This document shows, piece after piece, positions 17,930 to 26,713 of a DNA stretch of 64,000 nt. The translations under genes were made by a program, and so were the position numbers. Origin of the DNA: Rhodothermales bacterium (GTDB lineage: Bacteria > Bacteroidota > Rhodothermia > Rhodothermales > Bin80); NCBI GenBank assembly GCA_022822185.1, contig JAJECE010000011.1, positions 21,006 through 85,005 on the forward strand, read 5' to 3'. How positions within the stretch are numbered: position 1 is the stretch's first letter; each line of letters begins with the position of its first letter. The notes beneath the pieces were generated by a model that was given only the letters and a program-made list of their open reading frames with translations, did not search any database and was not told the DNA's origin.

Positions 17930-19195
17930 CTATACCGCTGCGGCCTGACGGTACACCGCATTTGAATAAAATTCAGCATCAAACCGAGCCTTCACCAGGG
18001 AAGCGAGTACATTTTTTATGGAGGTGCCACTGCGAATCCATGCCTCACACTGATCCTGCCGCAGTCGCACTCCCATTGCATTGAATCCCAGAACTCTGCC
18101 CGATTCCCGGTCACTGTTGATCCGCAAAAGCTTCCTCCCGCTCTGAAATAACCGGGATCGTATATGTGGTTCCGGTTGAGCAGGCACATCACCATAGGTT
18201 TGATATTCCACCGTAAAAAATTTCGCCGAATTATAAAACACTCCTCTCCGGTACGGGGTCCGGTGCCCACACAGGGTCTTCGCAACGACTTTCCCATGCG
18301 CCCGGCCCGTGTACCACAACTGTTCAATCCGCCGACTCCCAATGCCGTCTGCATTGAATTCTGCACAGTCTCCTGCGGCATAGATATCAGGGAGACTGGT
18401 TTCAAAGAATTCATTCACCACAATGCCCCGGTTCGTACCAATTCCTGAGGCTTTCGCAAGATCAATATTCGGATGAACCCCTGCAGTGAGGCCGACAAAC
18501 TGACACTCAATACGCTCATTTTGACTAGTCTCAACGGCTTCCGCGGTTTTGCGTCCGCGGATGGACTTCAGTTCCGTATTCAGTCTTAGATCAATCCCGT
18601 GCTCAGCAATCTCACGATTGATAAGTGCAGACTCTTCTTTGGGCAGCAGGTAGTCCATATAGCTGTTTTCCCGAACCAGAAAGGTAACGGGAATCTGTCT
18701 GGCATGAAGCATCTCGGCCATCTCAATTCCGATCAGTCCTCCTCCCACCACCACAGCATGTGTGATATTCCGGGTATTCCGCTCCATCAATGCTAAATCC
18801 TGCATCCCGTACAGCCCCTGCACCCCCAATAAATCCTGCCCCGGCCATCCGAATTTGTTTGACTGCGATCCCGTGGCCAGAAGAAGTGCATCGTAGGCGA
18901 TATCATTCCCATCCGCAATTCCGACCACTTTCTGCCCGGGGTCAATCTGAGTTGCATACCCCCGAACAAGGTTGATCCGGTTCCTGGACCAGAAATGGTC
19001 TTCGTAGGGCTTGGTCTCCTGATAGCGCATATGCCCCATGTAAATGTACATCAGCGCCGTTCGTGCGTAGAAGTGATCCGTTTCACTGGATACCACCGTG
19101 ACACGGTCATCGCTTAACTTTCGTATAAACCGCGCAGCGGTAATACCGGTGATCCCATTTCCAATAATGACAATATGTCGGGCCATGACACTCAA
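17930..19195 (-). CDS. NAD(P)/FAD-dependent oxidoreductase (NirB/rubredoxin-reductase-like)
   Basis: A 421-aa pyridine nucleotide-disulfide-type flavoprotein without the disulfide. HIVIIGNGITGITAARFI (7-24) binds FAD, ALLLATGSQSNKF follows, THAVVVGGGLIGIEMAEML (about 145-163) binds NAD(P)H, and LPDIYAAGDCAEF is the second FAD block. It starts at 19195 (MSVMARH; alternative M4). It is 7 bp upstream of the polyferredoxin gene and is the first gene of the operon. It probably feeds electrons from NAD(P)H to the membrane Fe-S partner; this is inference from context. Confidence 0.88.
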   Translation of the reverse strand: MSVMARHIVIIGNGITGITAARFIRKLSDDRVTVVSSETDHFYARTALMYIYMGHMRYQETKPYEDHFWSRNRINLVRGYATQIDPGQKVVGIADGNDIAYDALLLATGSQSNKFGWPGQDLLGVQGLYGMQDLALMERNTRNITHAVVVGGGLIGIEMAEMLHARQIPVTFLVRENSYMDYLLPKEESALINREIAEHGIDLRLNTELKSIRGRKTAEAVETSQNERIECQFVGLTAGVHPNIDLAKASGIGTNRGIVVNEFFETSLPDIYAAGDCAEFNADGIGSRRIEQLWYTGRAHGKVVAKTLCGHRTPYRRGVFYNSAKFFTVEYQTYGDVPAQPEPHIRSRLFQSGRKLLRINSDRESGRVLGFNAMGVRLRQDQCEAWIRSGTSIKNVLASLVKARFDAEFYSNAVYRQAAAV

Positions 19196-19257
19196 TGCTC
19201 TTATGCAAATTACGCTGTCTAGCTTAATTTATCAACCCCTTAACGCTTGAACTGCTC

Positions 19258-20139
19258 ATGGCAAAGATAATCTACGGGATTACGGGAAACACAACAAAGG
19301 ACGGGTTATGGCCGCTCATCCGGCAATTGATCGCCTGGATGGAGGCAAAAGGGGTTGAGTATCAACTGCATAGTCCCGTTACTGACGGCCTGCTGAAGCG
19401 TTCGCTCATCTCTGCTGAGCGTGCAGAAAGGGTGTCCACAGATACACTTGCCCGCACGAGTAGCGTGATCCTTTCTATTGGAGGGGATGGGACCCTTTTG
19501 CACACCGCTTTTGAAGTTGGCGGGGCGGGCGTACCCATTCTGGGGGTCAACATTGGACATCTTGGATTTTTGGCCTATGTTGAGGCCGGCCGGATTCAGC
19601 ATGCACTCCACTTACTCCGTACGGGCCAATACCAGATTGAGCACCGAAGTGCACTGAGTCTGACCGGCCCACACACCGGCTGGGCCCTCAATGACATTGT
19701 CGTTACCCGACGGCCTGCAGGCGGACTTGCAGTAATAGATGTACTGGTTGACGGAACCAAGCTAAACCGCTACTGGGGAGACGGGCTGATTATTGCGACT
19801 CCGACAGGCTCAACTGCCTATTCGCTGGCCGTGGGCGGGCCTATTGTCATGCCGGGAAGCAATGTAATCCTCGTGAGCCCGGTTGCACCGCACAGCCTGA
19901 CCGTCCGTCCGATCATACTGCCCGCACAATCAACCCTGACCCTGCAGCTGGCCGCAAGTTCATCGGATTGCACGATTGCACTGGATGGCCGCACACAGCT
20001 CATTTCTCAAAAGCAGGACCCCTACACGATCCGCCGGGCCGATCATTCCATCAAGCTGATCCGGTTTGCAGACACACACTATTTCGGTACGCTCCGCTCA
20101 AAACTGTCCTGGGGGATGGGCCATCAGATGAGTACATGA
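19258..20139 (+). CDS. nadK: NAD kinase
   Basis: A 293-aa cytosolic kinase making NADP from NAD. Signatures are ILSIGGDGTLLHTAF (GGDGT, about 71-76), VNIGHLGFLAYVE, ALNDIVVTR (the NxE/ND block), and the glycine-rich IIATPTGSTAYSLAVGGPIV. Length is normal. Its stop overlaps the start of the lipoprotein gene (ATGA at 20136-20139). It is divergent from the oxidoreductase operon. Confidence 0.95.
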   Translation: MAKIIYGITGNTTKDGLWPLIRQLIAWMEAKGVEYQLHSPVTDGLLKRSLISAERAERVSTDTLARTSSVILSIGGDGTLLHTAFEVGGAGVPILGVNIGHLGFLAYVEAGRIQHALHLLRTGQYQIEHRSALSLTGPHTGWALNDIVVTRRPAGGLAVIDVLVDGTKLNRYWGDGLIIATPTGSTAYSLAVGGPIVMPGSNVILVSPVAPHSLTVRPIILPAQSTLTLQLAASSSDCTIALDGRTQLISQKQDPYTIRRADHSIKLIRFADTHYFGTLRSKLSWGMGHQMST

Positions 20140-20891
20140 GAGTTGCCGTCCTCCTGATTCTACTGATCTTTGCGGGATGTGCAGGTTCCCGTTCTGCTCT
20201 TGATCCGGTTGCCCCGGTAGAGGCCTATGAACTTGAAGAGGTGATGGACCGCATCTGGGTGCATACGCTTCCCGCCACTTTGCGGGCAAAGGGGGATCTG
20301 TCCATGAAGACCCCGCTCTATTCGGGAACCCTGACCGCAGAGATCTCCCACCGCCGGGCCGACTCGCTGATGATGATTTTCCGTGTCCGGGGATTTGGCA
20401 TAGAAGGCGGGCGTTTGCTGGTCACTCCGGACAGCCTGTTTTTTTATGACCGGTTTGCACAGATCCTGCGCATCGCAGGCAGTGATCACCCGGCCCTGCC
20501 CGCTTTATTTTCTGTTCAACATGCGATGGAGCAGATGCTTGGTTACGTTCGTCCCATTCCTGGAACTCCCCTTCAATTGGAGTCAACCCGGGATGGATTT
20601 GTTCTCACGGACTCGCTTTTACATCGGACGTACACGATTGATCCAGTGCACTGGCGCACGATCCAGATGACGCAATACGATATGTCAGGAACCCTTGTAG
20701 AAGCCCTCCACTTTCACGACTTTTTTGCCGTTGGTGAGGTATTCTTCCCGCGTCAGATCATTTACCGGAACCCGGCAAGAGACATGAATGCCATCCTGCA
20801 TTACCGATCTCTTTGGGTCAATGAGCCCATTGCCTCTATGTCTCTTGGCCTGCCTGATGATGTAGACCGTGTTCCGTTATCAGAGGAGTGA
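20136..20891 (+). CDS. DUF4292-like outer-membrane lipoprotein
   Basis: A 251-aa lipoprotein. MRVAVLLILLIFAGC gives a signal peptide with lipobox IFAGC (Cys15). The mature part resembles the LolA/LolB-like fold of DUF4292: TLRAKGDLSMKTPLYSGTLT, then repeated beta strands (GFGIEGGRLLVTPDSLFFYD, MSGTLVEALHFHDF). The ATG at 20136 was chosen over an upstream in-frame start because it gives a clean signal peptide and overlaps nadK by 4 bp. It is probably periplasmic-facing and possibly involved in lipoprotein or lipid handling; the family assignment is moderately sure. Confidence 0.75.
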   Translation: MRVAVLLILLIFAGCAGSRSALDPVAPVEAYELEEVMDRIWVHTLPATLRAKGDLSMKTPLYSGTLTAEISHRRADSLMMIFRVRGFGIEGGRLLVTPDSLFFYDRFAQILRIAGSDHPALPALFSVQHAMEQMLGYVRPIPGTPLQLESTRDGFVLTDSLLHRTYTIDPVHWRTIQMTQYDMSGTLVEALHFHDFFAVGEVFFPRQIIYRNPARDMNAILHYRSLWVNEPIASMSLGLPDDVDRVPLSEE

Positions 20892-21506
20892 TTGCCCGGC
20901 CTCTCCTGAACCGTTCAAGTTGACTGGGATGGACAGGTTTTATGGCGGACTTGGCAGGTGGCCGTATGATTCCAATCTTCCGGCCAAAAAGATGACTGAG
21001 CGGAACAACCGCACCATACTGAAGGAAAATCTCTTCAGACCGCTTGTAGTGGCTCCCCCAAGTGTCTCGTATTGGGAGCAACGGGCACCAGTGCACTAAT
21101 TTCTGATTCATCATCCGTATTCGCATCACGGCATTTTTGGAGCCAGTCGCGAATTCCTGTCCCTCATACACGGTCAAGCCAGTAAGGAAGGAGGGTTTAC
21201 ATCGATGGTAGAACAGTTCCAGGATTCCATGAGACCATCCTGATCAGGAAGCCGGTATTCTACCGTTGCGCTTACAGCCGAAAAGCCGTTGGAGTAAGGA
21301 TCTAGATCTATGGCTCCGCCAAAAAACTCTCGAACCAACTCAACATACTCAGGGGGCGTGCACCAGTGGTGGCTCAGTGAGTGACCGTTTTTTCTTCCGG
21401 CAGACACACCACCCCGACATCTAAGAAGACTTGGGGAAGCACTGCGGTCTCTTTGTTTCTGACGGATTACGGGGATCCTCCACCAGACATTACTTTTCTG
21501 CAACAT
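20892..21506 (-). pseudogene. Phage-type DNA N6-adenine methyltransferase remnant
   Basis: Two overlapping minus-strand frames together resemble the phage Dam-like family. The first (from 21506) has HHWCTPPEYVELVREFFGG, AIDLDPYSNGFSAVSA and DVNPPSLL (NPP motif IV, although the usual NPPYG/W is altered). The frame then shifts at about 21174-21180, and the continuation holds WCPLLPIRDTWGSHY and LSHLFGRKIGI, matching the LLPxRTDTxWFH and GRxxFG blocks. The split frame and weak residues suggest decay of a phage or island gene. There is no intact start with a good context. Homology is by pattern only. Confidence 0.5.
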
Positions 21507-21902
21507 ACGGCTACAAATGCGTTTAACCCCTTCAATGCCGGTTTTGAGTTACACCTGTGGGAAAGTCAATCAGAAATCGCTCGTTCCGTGAATTTCAGTA
21601 ACTGGATCAGCGCATCCGTCAAGTCCATGGGCAGAGTTCAAAGCCATATCAGGAACATGCATAGAGATCTTCCCTGCTAACCTGCCGGAGAAAACCAATA
21701 TAGAAGGTGCAAGATGAATGTAGACAATCATCCTTTAATGCCATGTGGAGTGCGGTCATCTCATTTCAGATGGAGTCCACACAGCGATTGCTGCCAATCG
21801 CCCATTGAACTTTACGTGTGACCGTCTTCAGTAGGCAGGTGTTCTTTGCGGATCCTATGCGCATGTCCTTATCTTTTATCCATCACTTAATCTTATCCTC
21901 TT
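21507..21902. other. 396-bp region without a recognisable gene
   Basis: Short open frames only. Minus-strand fragments upstream of the methylase remnant are interrupted by several stops. It lies between decayed foreign DNA and lpdA; the lpdA promoter is presumably in the last 100 bp, but no clear consensus is visible. Confidence 0.4.
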
Positions 21903-23321
21903 ATGTCAGACACCTTTGATGTCATTGTAGTCGGGACAGGTCCCGGCGGCTATGAGACTGCAATCCGGGCCACACAGCTTGGCTTTAAAACTGCAGTAGT
22001 TGAAAAAAACAAACTGGGCGGGGTCTGCCTGAATATCGGCTGTATTCCCACCAAGGCACTCCTGAAAAGTGCGGAAATTGTGTCTTATACCAACAACCTG
22101 AGTTCCTATGGGCTGGAACTGGATGGAACGGTTCGGGCAGATTTTCCAAAGGTGATTGATCGCAGTCGCAAGGTTGCTCAGAAAATGAATGGCGGCGTGC
22201 AGTTCCTCATGAAAAAGAATAACATTGATGTCGTGTTCGGCCATGCAAAACTGACTGGAAGTGGTTTTCTAAGCGTCACGCCATCGGTAGATATGGATGG
22301 TAAACAGATCGGAAGCGAACGTAAGTTGCAGGCAAAGCACATTATTCTTGCAACCGGAGCACGGGCCCGGGAAATTCCCCCGCTTCCGATTGATGGAGAG
22401 AAAATCATTGACTATAAGGGGGCGATGCTCCAAAAGACGCAACCGGCCCGTTTACTGATTGCAGGTGCAGGTGCTATCGGTGTGGAGTTCGCGTACTTTT
22501 ATCATCACATGGGCACACAGGTGCATCTGGTTGAACTGCAGGACCGTATTGTGCCCATTGAAGACGCAGATGTGTCCAAACAGTTAGCCAGATCATTTAA
22601 GAAAGCTGGTATCAAGGTCAGCACCGGTGCTACCGTAGAACGCGTAGAGGAAGATGGCAAAACCCTTAAGGTGCACCTGAAAAGTTCCCGGAAAAACGAA
22701 GTAATTGAAGTGGATCAGGTCCTCAGTTCGGTTGGCATTACGGGGAACATTGAAGATCTGGGGCTGGAGGAAGTTGGCATTGAGACCGAACGTGGATTTA
22801 TCAAAACGGACAATTTATCACGCACCAGAGTACGAGGCATCTATGCGATTGGCGATGTCGCAGGCCCGCCCTGGCTTGCGCACAAGGCGAGTCATGAAGG
22901 CATCCTCTGTGTTGAAAACATTGCCGGCAAACAGGTCCATGCACTCGACAAAACGAATATTCCCGGCTGCACCTATTGTCAACCCCAGATTGCTTCCGTG
23001 GGGTACACCGAAAGTGCTGCCCGGGAAGAGGGATACGAGATCAAGGTTGGAAAATTCCCCTTCTCTGCATCCGGGAAAGCGTCTGCGGCGGGCCACACGG
23101 ACGGGTTCGTGAAGGTGATCTATGATGCGAAGTATGGCGAACTTCTGGGATGCCATGTGATCGGCCACGACGCGACGGAACTGATTGCGGAAGTCGTGAC
23201 TGCACGTACCCTGGAAACCACCTACCATGAAATCCTGGATGCCATCCATCCGCACCCGACTCTGTCCGAGACCATCATGGAGGCCACGCGTGACGCAATG
23301 GGTCAATCCATCAACATTTAA
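21903..23321 (+). CDS. lpdA: Dihydrolipoyl dehydrogenase (E3)
   Basis: A 472-aa flavoprotein reoxidising dihydrolipoamide in the 2-oxoacid dehydrogenase and glycine cleavage complexes. Motifs: FAD binding VIVVGTGPGGYETAIRA (8-24), redox pair GGVCLNIGCIPTKALL (Cys42/Cys47), NAD binding LLIAGAGAIGVEFAYF, RGIYAIGDVAGPPWLAHKAS, and the C-terminal catalytic AIHPHPTLSETIMEA. Normal length. It is followed 26 bp later by an AT-rich restriction-modification gene with different base use, so the core/accessory boundary lies right after its stop. Confidence 0.97.
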   Translation: MSDTFDVIVVGTGPGGYETAIRATQLGFKTAVVEKNKLGGVCLNIGCIPTKALLKSAEIVSYTNNLSSYGLELDGTVRADFPKVIDRSRKVAQKMNGGVQFLMKKNNIDVVFGHAKLTGSGFLSVTPSVDMDGKQIGSERKLQAKHIILATGARAREIPPLPIDGEKIIDYKGAMLQKTQPARLLIAGAGAIGVEFAYFYHHMGTQVHLVELQDRIVPIEDADVSKQLARSFKKAGIKVSTGATVERVEEDGKTLKVHLKSSRKNEVIEVDQVLSSVGITGNIEDLGLEEVGIETERGFIKTDNLSRTRVRGIYAIGDVAGPPWLAHKASHEGILCVENIAGKQVHALDKTNIPGCTYCQPQIASVGYTESAAREEGYEIKVGKFPFSASGKASAAGHTDGFVKVIYDAKYGELLGCHVIGHDATELIAEVVTARTLETTYHEILDAIHPHPTLSETIMEATRDAMGQSINI

Positions 23322-23347
23322 CATAGTCTCAGGATATAGGAAAATTA

Positions 23348-26300
23348 ATGGAATTCAAAGACAAAGCCATAGAATATGCGGAGGATTTATGTCATCGAAG
23401 AAGGGGTAAAGAAAATGTAGTTAACTATAATTTGCGCCGAATTCTGGAAGAGTATCAAATTGAGCATTACGCCGAACATCCCGCTGGTAATGGACGTGTT
23501 GATATATACCTACCCAGACATCGATTAGTCATTGAGACTAAGGCACCCGGTGCAGTTTCATTAGAGAATAAATCGCAGGTTGATAGATATGTAAAATATC
23601 TTGCTAGCGAGGAAGGACAACTACTACATTTTGACGGAAAAAATCCACCTTCATTTACTGGTGTTCTTACCGATGGTCGTACTTGGTATGCCTGGAAATA
23701 TCACCATGCCCTAGGGAGAGAATTAGAGCAAATTCTTGATCGATTTACCCCAATAGACGGTCGTAGCCTCTTGAAAAATTTAATCACACTATGGCACGGA
23801 AAAATATTTGGAAAACCAGGAATTGATGCAAATCCAAAAGAACATTTCAAGGCATGGTTAAACGAACTCAGGGATATTTATCAATATCTTTCCGGTGAAA
23901 GACGTACACACACCAACACAAAGATATCTTTGTGGCTGGACATGTTACGAACATCCAGTATGGCTCCCCAGCGTAAGTATGACCAAGAACATCTTTTCGT
24001 AGCCCACACCTTTCTGGTTGCGCTGGCAAGAGGGGTGATTCACGCAGTTGTTAAGCCGAATGATGAGCCTAATTCTAAGGATTTGCTCGGCGATGGATTC
24101 ATTGCTTGGGTTTTAGACTCAACCAAAGGCAAGAAATGGGCGGATGATTTTCTGCAGGAGATAAATAAGTGGGACTGGACACGCAGAACTGGTGATGTGC
24201 TCCGTCCACTATATGAGGCATTCGTAGAAGAGAAGGATCGAAAATCCTTTGGTGAATTCTATACACCTGATTGGCTAGCACAGTTTATGATTGAAGAGGT
24301 TTTAGATGATGATTGGTGTGCAGCATCCATTACATCTGCATTGCGATCTGAGACGGACTCCAGAGCACTTGACGGCGTAGGGGTACTGGACCCCGCCTGT
24401 GGTTCTGGTACATTCCTCTATTTTGCCGCACAGAGGCTTATGAAATCACATGCAATGGCGAAGCAAGGCCTCACCGCCGCTGAAAAGTCAAATGTGGTTG
24501 CTAAACTGGTAAATGGCATTGATGTACATCCTGTGGCTGCAGAAATGGCAAGGGCCACGATCATGCGTGCACTAAGATGGGAACCGGGTGAAGGTATCCG
24601 TTCTCTCAGGATTTATGAGGGAGATTCATTACAGTTGCGTAGTCATGAGGATTCCCTATTCACACCTGGTCCAGATGAAGTAGTATTTGAGTCACCACAA
24701 GGGGATAAGATACTGTTGCCCCATGCCTTTCTGTACAGAACAGACTTTGCTAAATCCGTTCGTCGTCTCGTTGAAACCGCCGTTCAGGGTAATGATTGCC
24801 CAGATGATATCATTGCTTCCAGCCAACCTGAAGACAGGGATAAAATTCGGGAAGCGCACAAAAGTCTCGTTAAAATTATTCATAGAGAAGGTAATTCTGT
24901 GTGGACATGGTATATAGTCAATATGTCTGGCCCCTATCAATTGTCCCAGCGAAAGATTGATCGGATTGTGGCCAACCCCCCTTGGGTATCCATGGCTGGG
25001 ATACAGGACGAAACCAGAAAACGTGCTCTTGAAGCCTTTGCGCAAAACAAATCAGGGATCTGGTCAGGTGGCAAAAACGCACCCCATTTTGATATTGCAC
25101 AGTTATTCGTGAAACGATGCAGGGAAATGTATCTTATGGAAAAAGAACATAACCCATCAGCATGGCTTGTAAAACTAGCCGCACTTACCTCAGGTGGATG
25201 GCAGAAATTTAGGGAGAAGCACGGAAATATTCTTAAGCAATCGATAGATCTTATGGCAGCTCAGCCTTTCGGAGGTGGGGATGCTCGGCGATGTTGCGTA
25301 TTGCTTGAATGTCGAGAGGCTAGATCAATCTCTGAAATCTGCCACACCCCTAAGGCCATTGCTAAGTTGGTCACTCCACGCCGTAGACCAGAACCGCATA
25401 TGACTTGGCAAGATGCCTCTTTACTACTTTCGTTTGAGGCCGCTCCCAGACCATTCCCTGTTTCTCCTTCCGAATATTATAAGAAACGCTTCCGACAGGG
25501 TGCTACGATCACGCCAATGGTGCTTACACTTGTAGATAAAGTAATAGACGAAACGGAAAACCAATGTACTATTACAACTGTTGTATCTCAGAAATCTCCA
25601 TGGAACGAATTGCCACCCCAGAAAGGGACTTTTCAGAAGACATGGATAAGACGTACCCTTAAATCACAACGTCTCCTACCGTTCATAGTTCACCCAGAAT
25701 TGCATCAGACAATTGTCCCTACAGGATCGAATGGCTTATATATACATTCCACACCAAGTAGAAAATCTCAATCATGGCACTCGCTTGATGAAATATATAG
25801 AGAGTACCGAGGAAGGGGAATATCGACTCCAAAGACATTGATTGAACAAATCGATTATCAAAAGAAAATTACACATCAACTAAACAATAATAGTGATCAA
25901 TTAACTAAAGTTGTCTACCCCGCTTCTGCGGACATTATGCGGGCTGCCCGAATGATTCATAATAAAGCCATTGTTGATTCAAGCGTATACTGGTATATCG
26001 CCGAAAATGAGGAGGAATCTGCCTACCTTGTTGGTGTATTGAATGCCTCCGTCTTGACCGAAGCATTTTCGGAGTCACGGACTAGTGGGAGAACATTCCA
26101 TAAAAATCCTTGGCGGAAAATACCCATTCCCAGATATAATAAGGATGATACTATACACAAGAATATTGTAAAATTAACACTACGTGCAGAAGACTTAGCA
26201 GCAACCGTTCTCGCCAACCGCGAAAAAATGGGGGGGGGGCAAGTTGGGGTTTCCAGGCGTATCAGGGAATTGCTGGATCACGAGGGTGTTATGGACGAGA

Positions 26301-26356
26301 TCAATAAACTAATCCGTGTACTCCTGCCCGATCACACGCATCGTCAGTCATGGTAA
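23348..26356 (+). CDS. Single-chain type II (IIG-like) restriction-modification protein
   Basis: A 1002-aa protein joining nuclease and methyltransferase. The N-terminal 120 residues look like a PD-(D/E)xK nuclease: NGRVDIYLPRHRLVIETKAP gives D and ExK. A helical linker leads to the N6-adenine methylase core, with FGEFYTPDWLAQFMIEEVL (about 300), motif I VLDPACGSGTFLYFAA (about 343-358) and motif IV RIVANPPWVSMA (about 540). The C-terminal 350 residues would hold target recognition. DNA is clearly AT-richer than neighbouring core genes, suggesting acquisition. A run of ten G lies in frame at 26230-26239, 39 codons before the stop, and could slip. No separate specificity or helicase gene accompanies it. 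The recognition site is not predictable. Confidence 0.85.
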   Translation: MEFKDKAIEYAEDLCHRRRGKENVVNYNLRRILEEYQIEHYAEHPAGNGRVDIYLPRHRLVIETKAPGAVSLENKSQVDRYVKYLASEEGQLLHFDGKNPPSFTGVLTDGRTWYAWKYHHALGRELEQILDRFTPIDGRSLLKNLITLWHGKIFGKPGIDANPKEHFKAWLNELRDIYQYLSGERRTHTNTKISLWLDMLRTSSMAPQRKYDQEHLFVAHTFLVALARGVIHAVVKPNDEPNSKDLLGDGFIAWVLDSTKGKKWADDFLQEINKWDWTRRTGDVLRPLYEAFVEEKDRKSFGEFYTPDWLAQFMIEEVLDDDWCAASITSALRSETDSRALDGVGVLDPACGSGTFLYFAAQRLMKSHAMAKQGLTAAEKSNVVAKLVNGIDVHPVAAEMARATIMRALRWEPGEGIRSLRIYEGDSLQLRSHEDSLFTPGPDEVVFESPQGDKILLPHAFLYRTDFAKSVRRLVETAVQGNDCPDDIIASSQPEDRDKIREAHKSLVKIIHREGNSVWTWYIVNMSGPYQLSQRKIDRIVANPPWVSMAGIQDETRKRALEAFAQNKSGIWSGGKNAPHFDIAQLFVKRCREMYLMEKEHNPSAWLVKLAALTSGGWQKFREKHGNILKQSIDLMAAQPFGGGDARRCCVLLECREARSISEICHTPKAIAKLVTPRRRPEPHMTWQDASLLLSFEAAPRPFPVSPSEYYKKRFRQGATITPMVLTLVDKVIDETENQCTITTVVSQKSPWNELPPQKGTFQKTWIRRTLKSQRLLPFIVHPELHQTIVPTGSNGLYIHSTPSRKSQSWHSLDEIYREYRGRGISTPKTLIEQIDYQKKITHQLNNNSDQLTKVVYPASADIMRAARMIHNKAIVDSSVYWYIAENEEESAYLVGVLNASVLTEAFSESRTSGRTFHKNPWRKIPIPRYNKDDTIHKNIVKLTLRAEDLAATVLANREKMGGGQVGVSRRIRELLDHEGVMDEINKLIRVLLPDHTHRQSW
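26230..26239 (+). repeat. G10 homopolymer in the type IIG R-M gene
   Basis: Ten consecutive G encode the KMGGGQ segment. Gain or loss of one G would replace the last ~39 residues (VGVSRRIRELLDHEG onward). Tracts of this length in R-M genes are a known basis of phase variation in other bacteria; here it is inference. Confidence 0.6.
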
Positions 26357-26458
26357 AGTCAATCTCCACTGTCTGGATATTAAACAATTTTCGTTTCCTC
26401 TTCATGTTTAATTACGGATGATTATTTTTTCGTTAGTCATACTCAATACGAAAGCGGA

Positions 26459-26526
26459 TCAATTCAGCTCCTGACGGATTACTTCTACATGCGTCGTAAG
26501 TTTGGAATCCAACATACCGCTGAATA
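26459..26526 (-). pseudogene. Severed 3' end of the transglutaminase gene
   Basis: Read on the minus strand from the IS66 target duplication, the codons continue the transglutaminase frame: IFS then GMLDSKLTTHVEVIRQELN and a TGA at 26459-26461. This beta-strand tail fits the normal end of the family. Together with 28424-29225 it reconstructs the original gene exactly, with the duplicated 8 bp (26519-26526) counted once. Confidence 0.85.
26519..26526. repeat. IS66 target site duplication, left copy
   Basis: GCTGAATA directly abuts the left inverted repeat and is repeated at 28424-28431 next to the right one. Eight bp is the expected duplication length for the IS66 family. Confidence 0.9.
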
Positions 26527-26548
26527 GTATCCGTACGGGAACCCCATA
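26527..26548 (+). repeat. IS66 left inverted repeat
   Basis: Starts GTATCCGTACGGG and ends CCCCATA. It differs from the right repeat at four of 22 positions. Confidence 0.88.
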
Positions 26549-26675
26549 TCAGATTTGAATTCGTTCGTACTCAGGTATAGATCAAGCCTGCATGCCAGCC
26601 TCTGAACAGAGGGAGATGTATCGGTGTTGGGAAAAGTGCAGAAAAAAATAAAAAATATCTAAAATCGGTGATTTT

Positions 26676-26708
26676 TTGCCTTTTTTTCATACGTATTCCG
26701 TATCTTTG
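26676..26708 (+). promoter_or_regulatory. Bacteroidota-type promoter of the IS66 transposase
   Basis: TTG at 26676-26678 (-33 element) and TATCTTTG at 26701-26708 (TAnnTTTG, -7 element), with suitable spacing. The ATG follows 5 bp after the -7 element, so the transcript would be leaderless or nearly so. Confidence 0.65.
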
Positions 26709-26713
26709 CACGT

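Noticed and set aside
19968..20135. Longer N-terminus for the DUF4292-like lipoprotein
   Set aside because: It would overlap nadK extensively out of frame and hide the signal peptide that begins at 20136.
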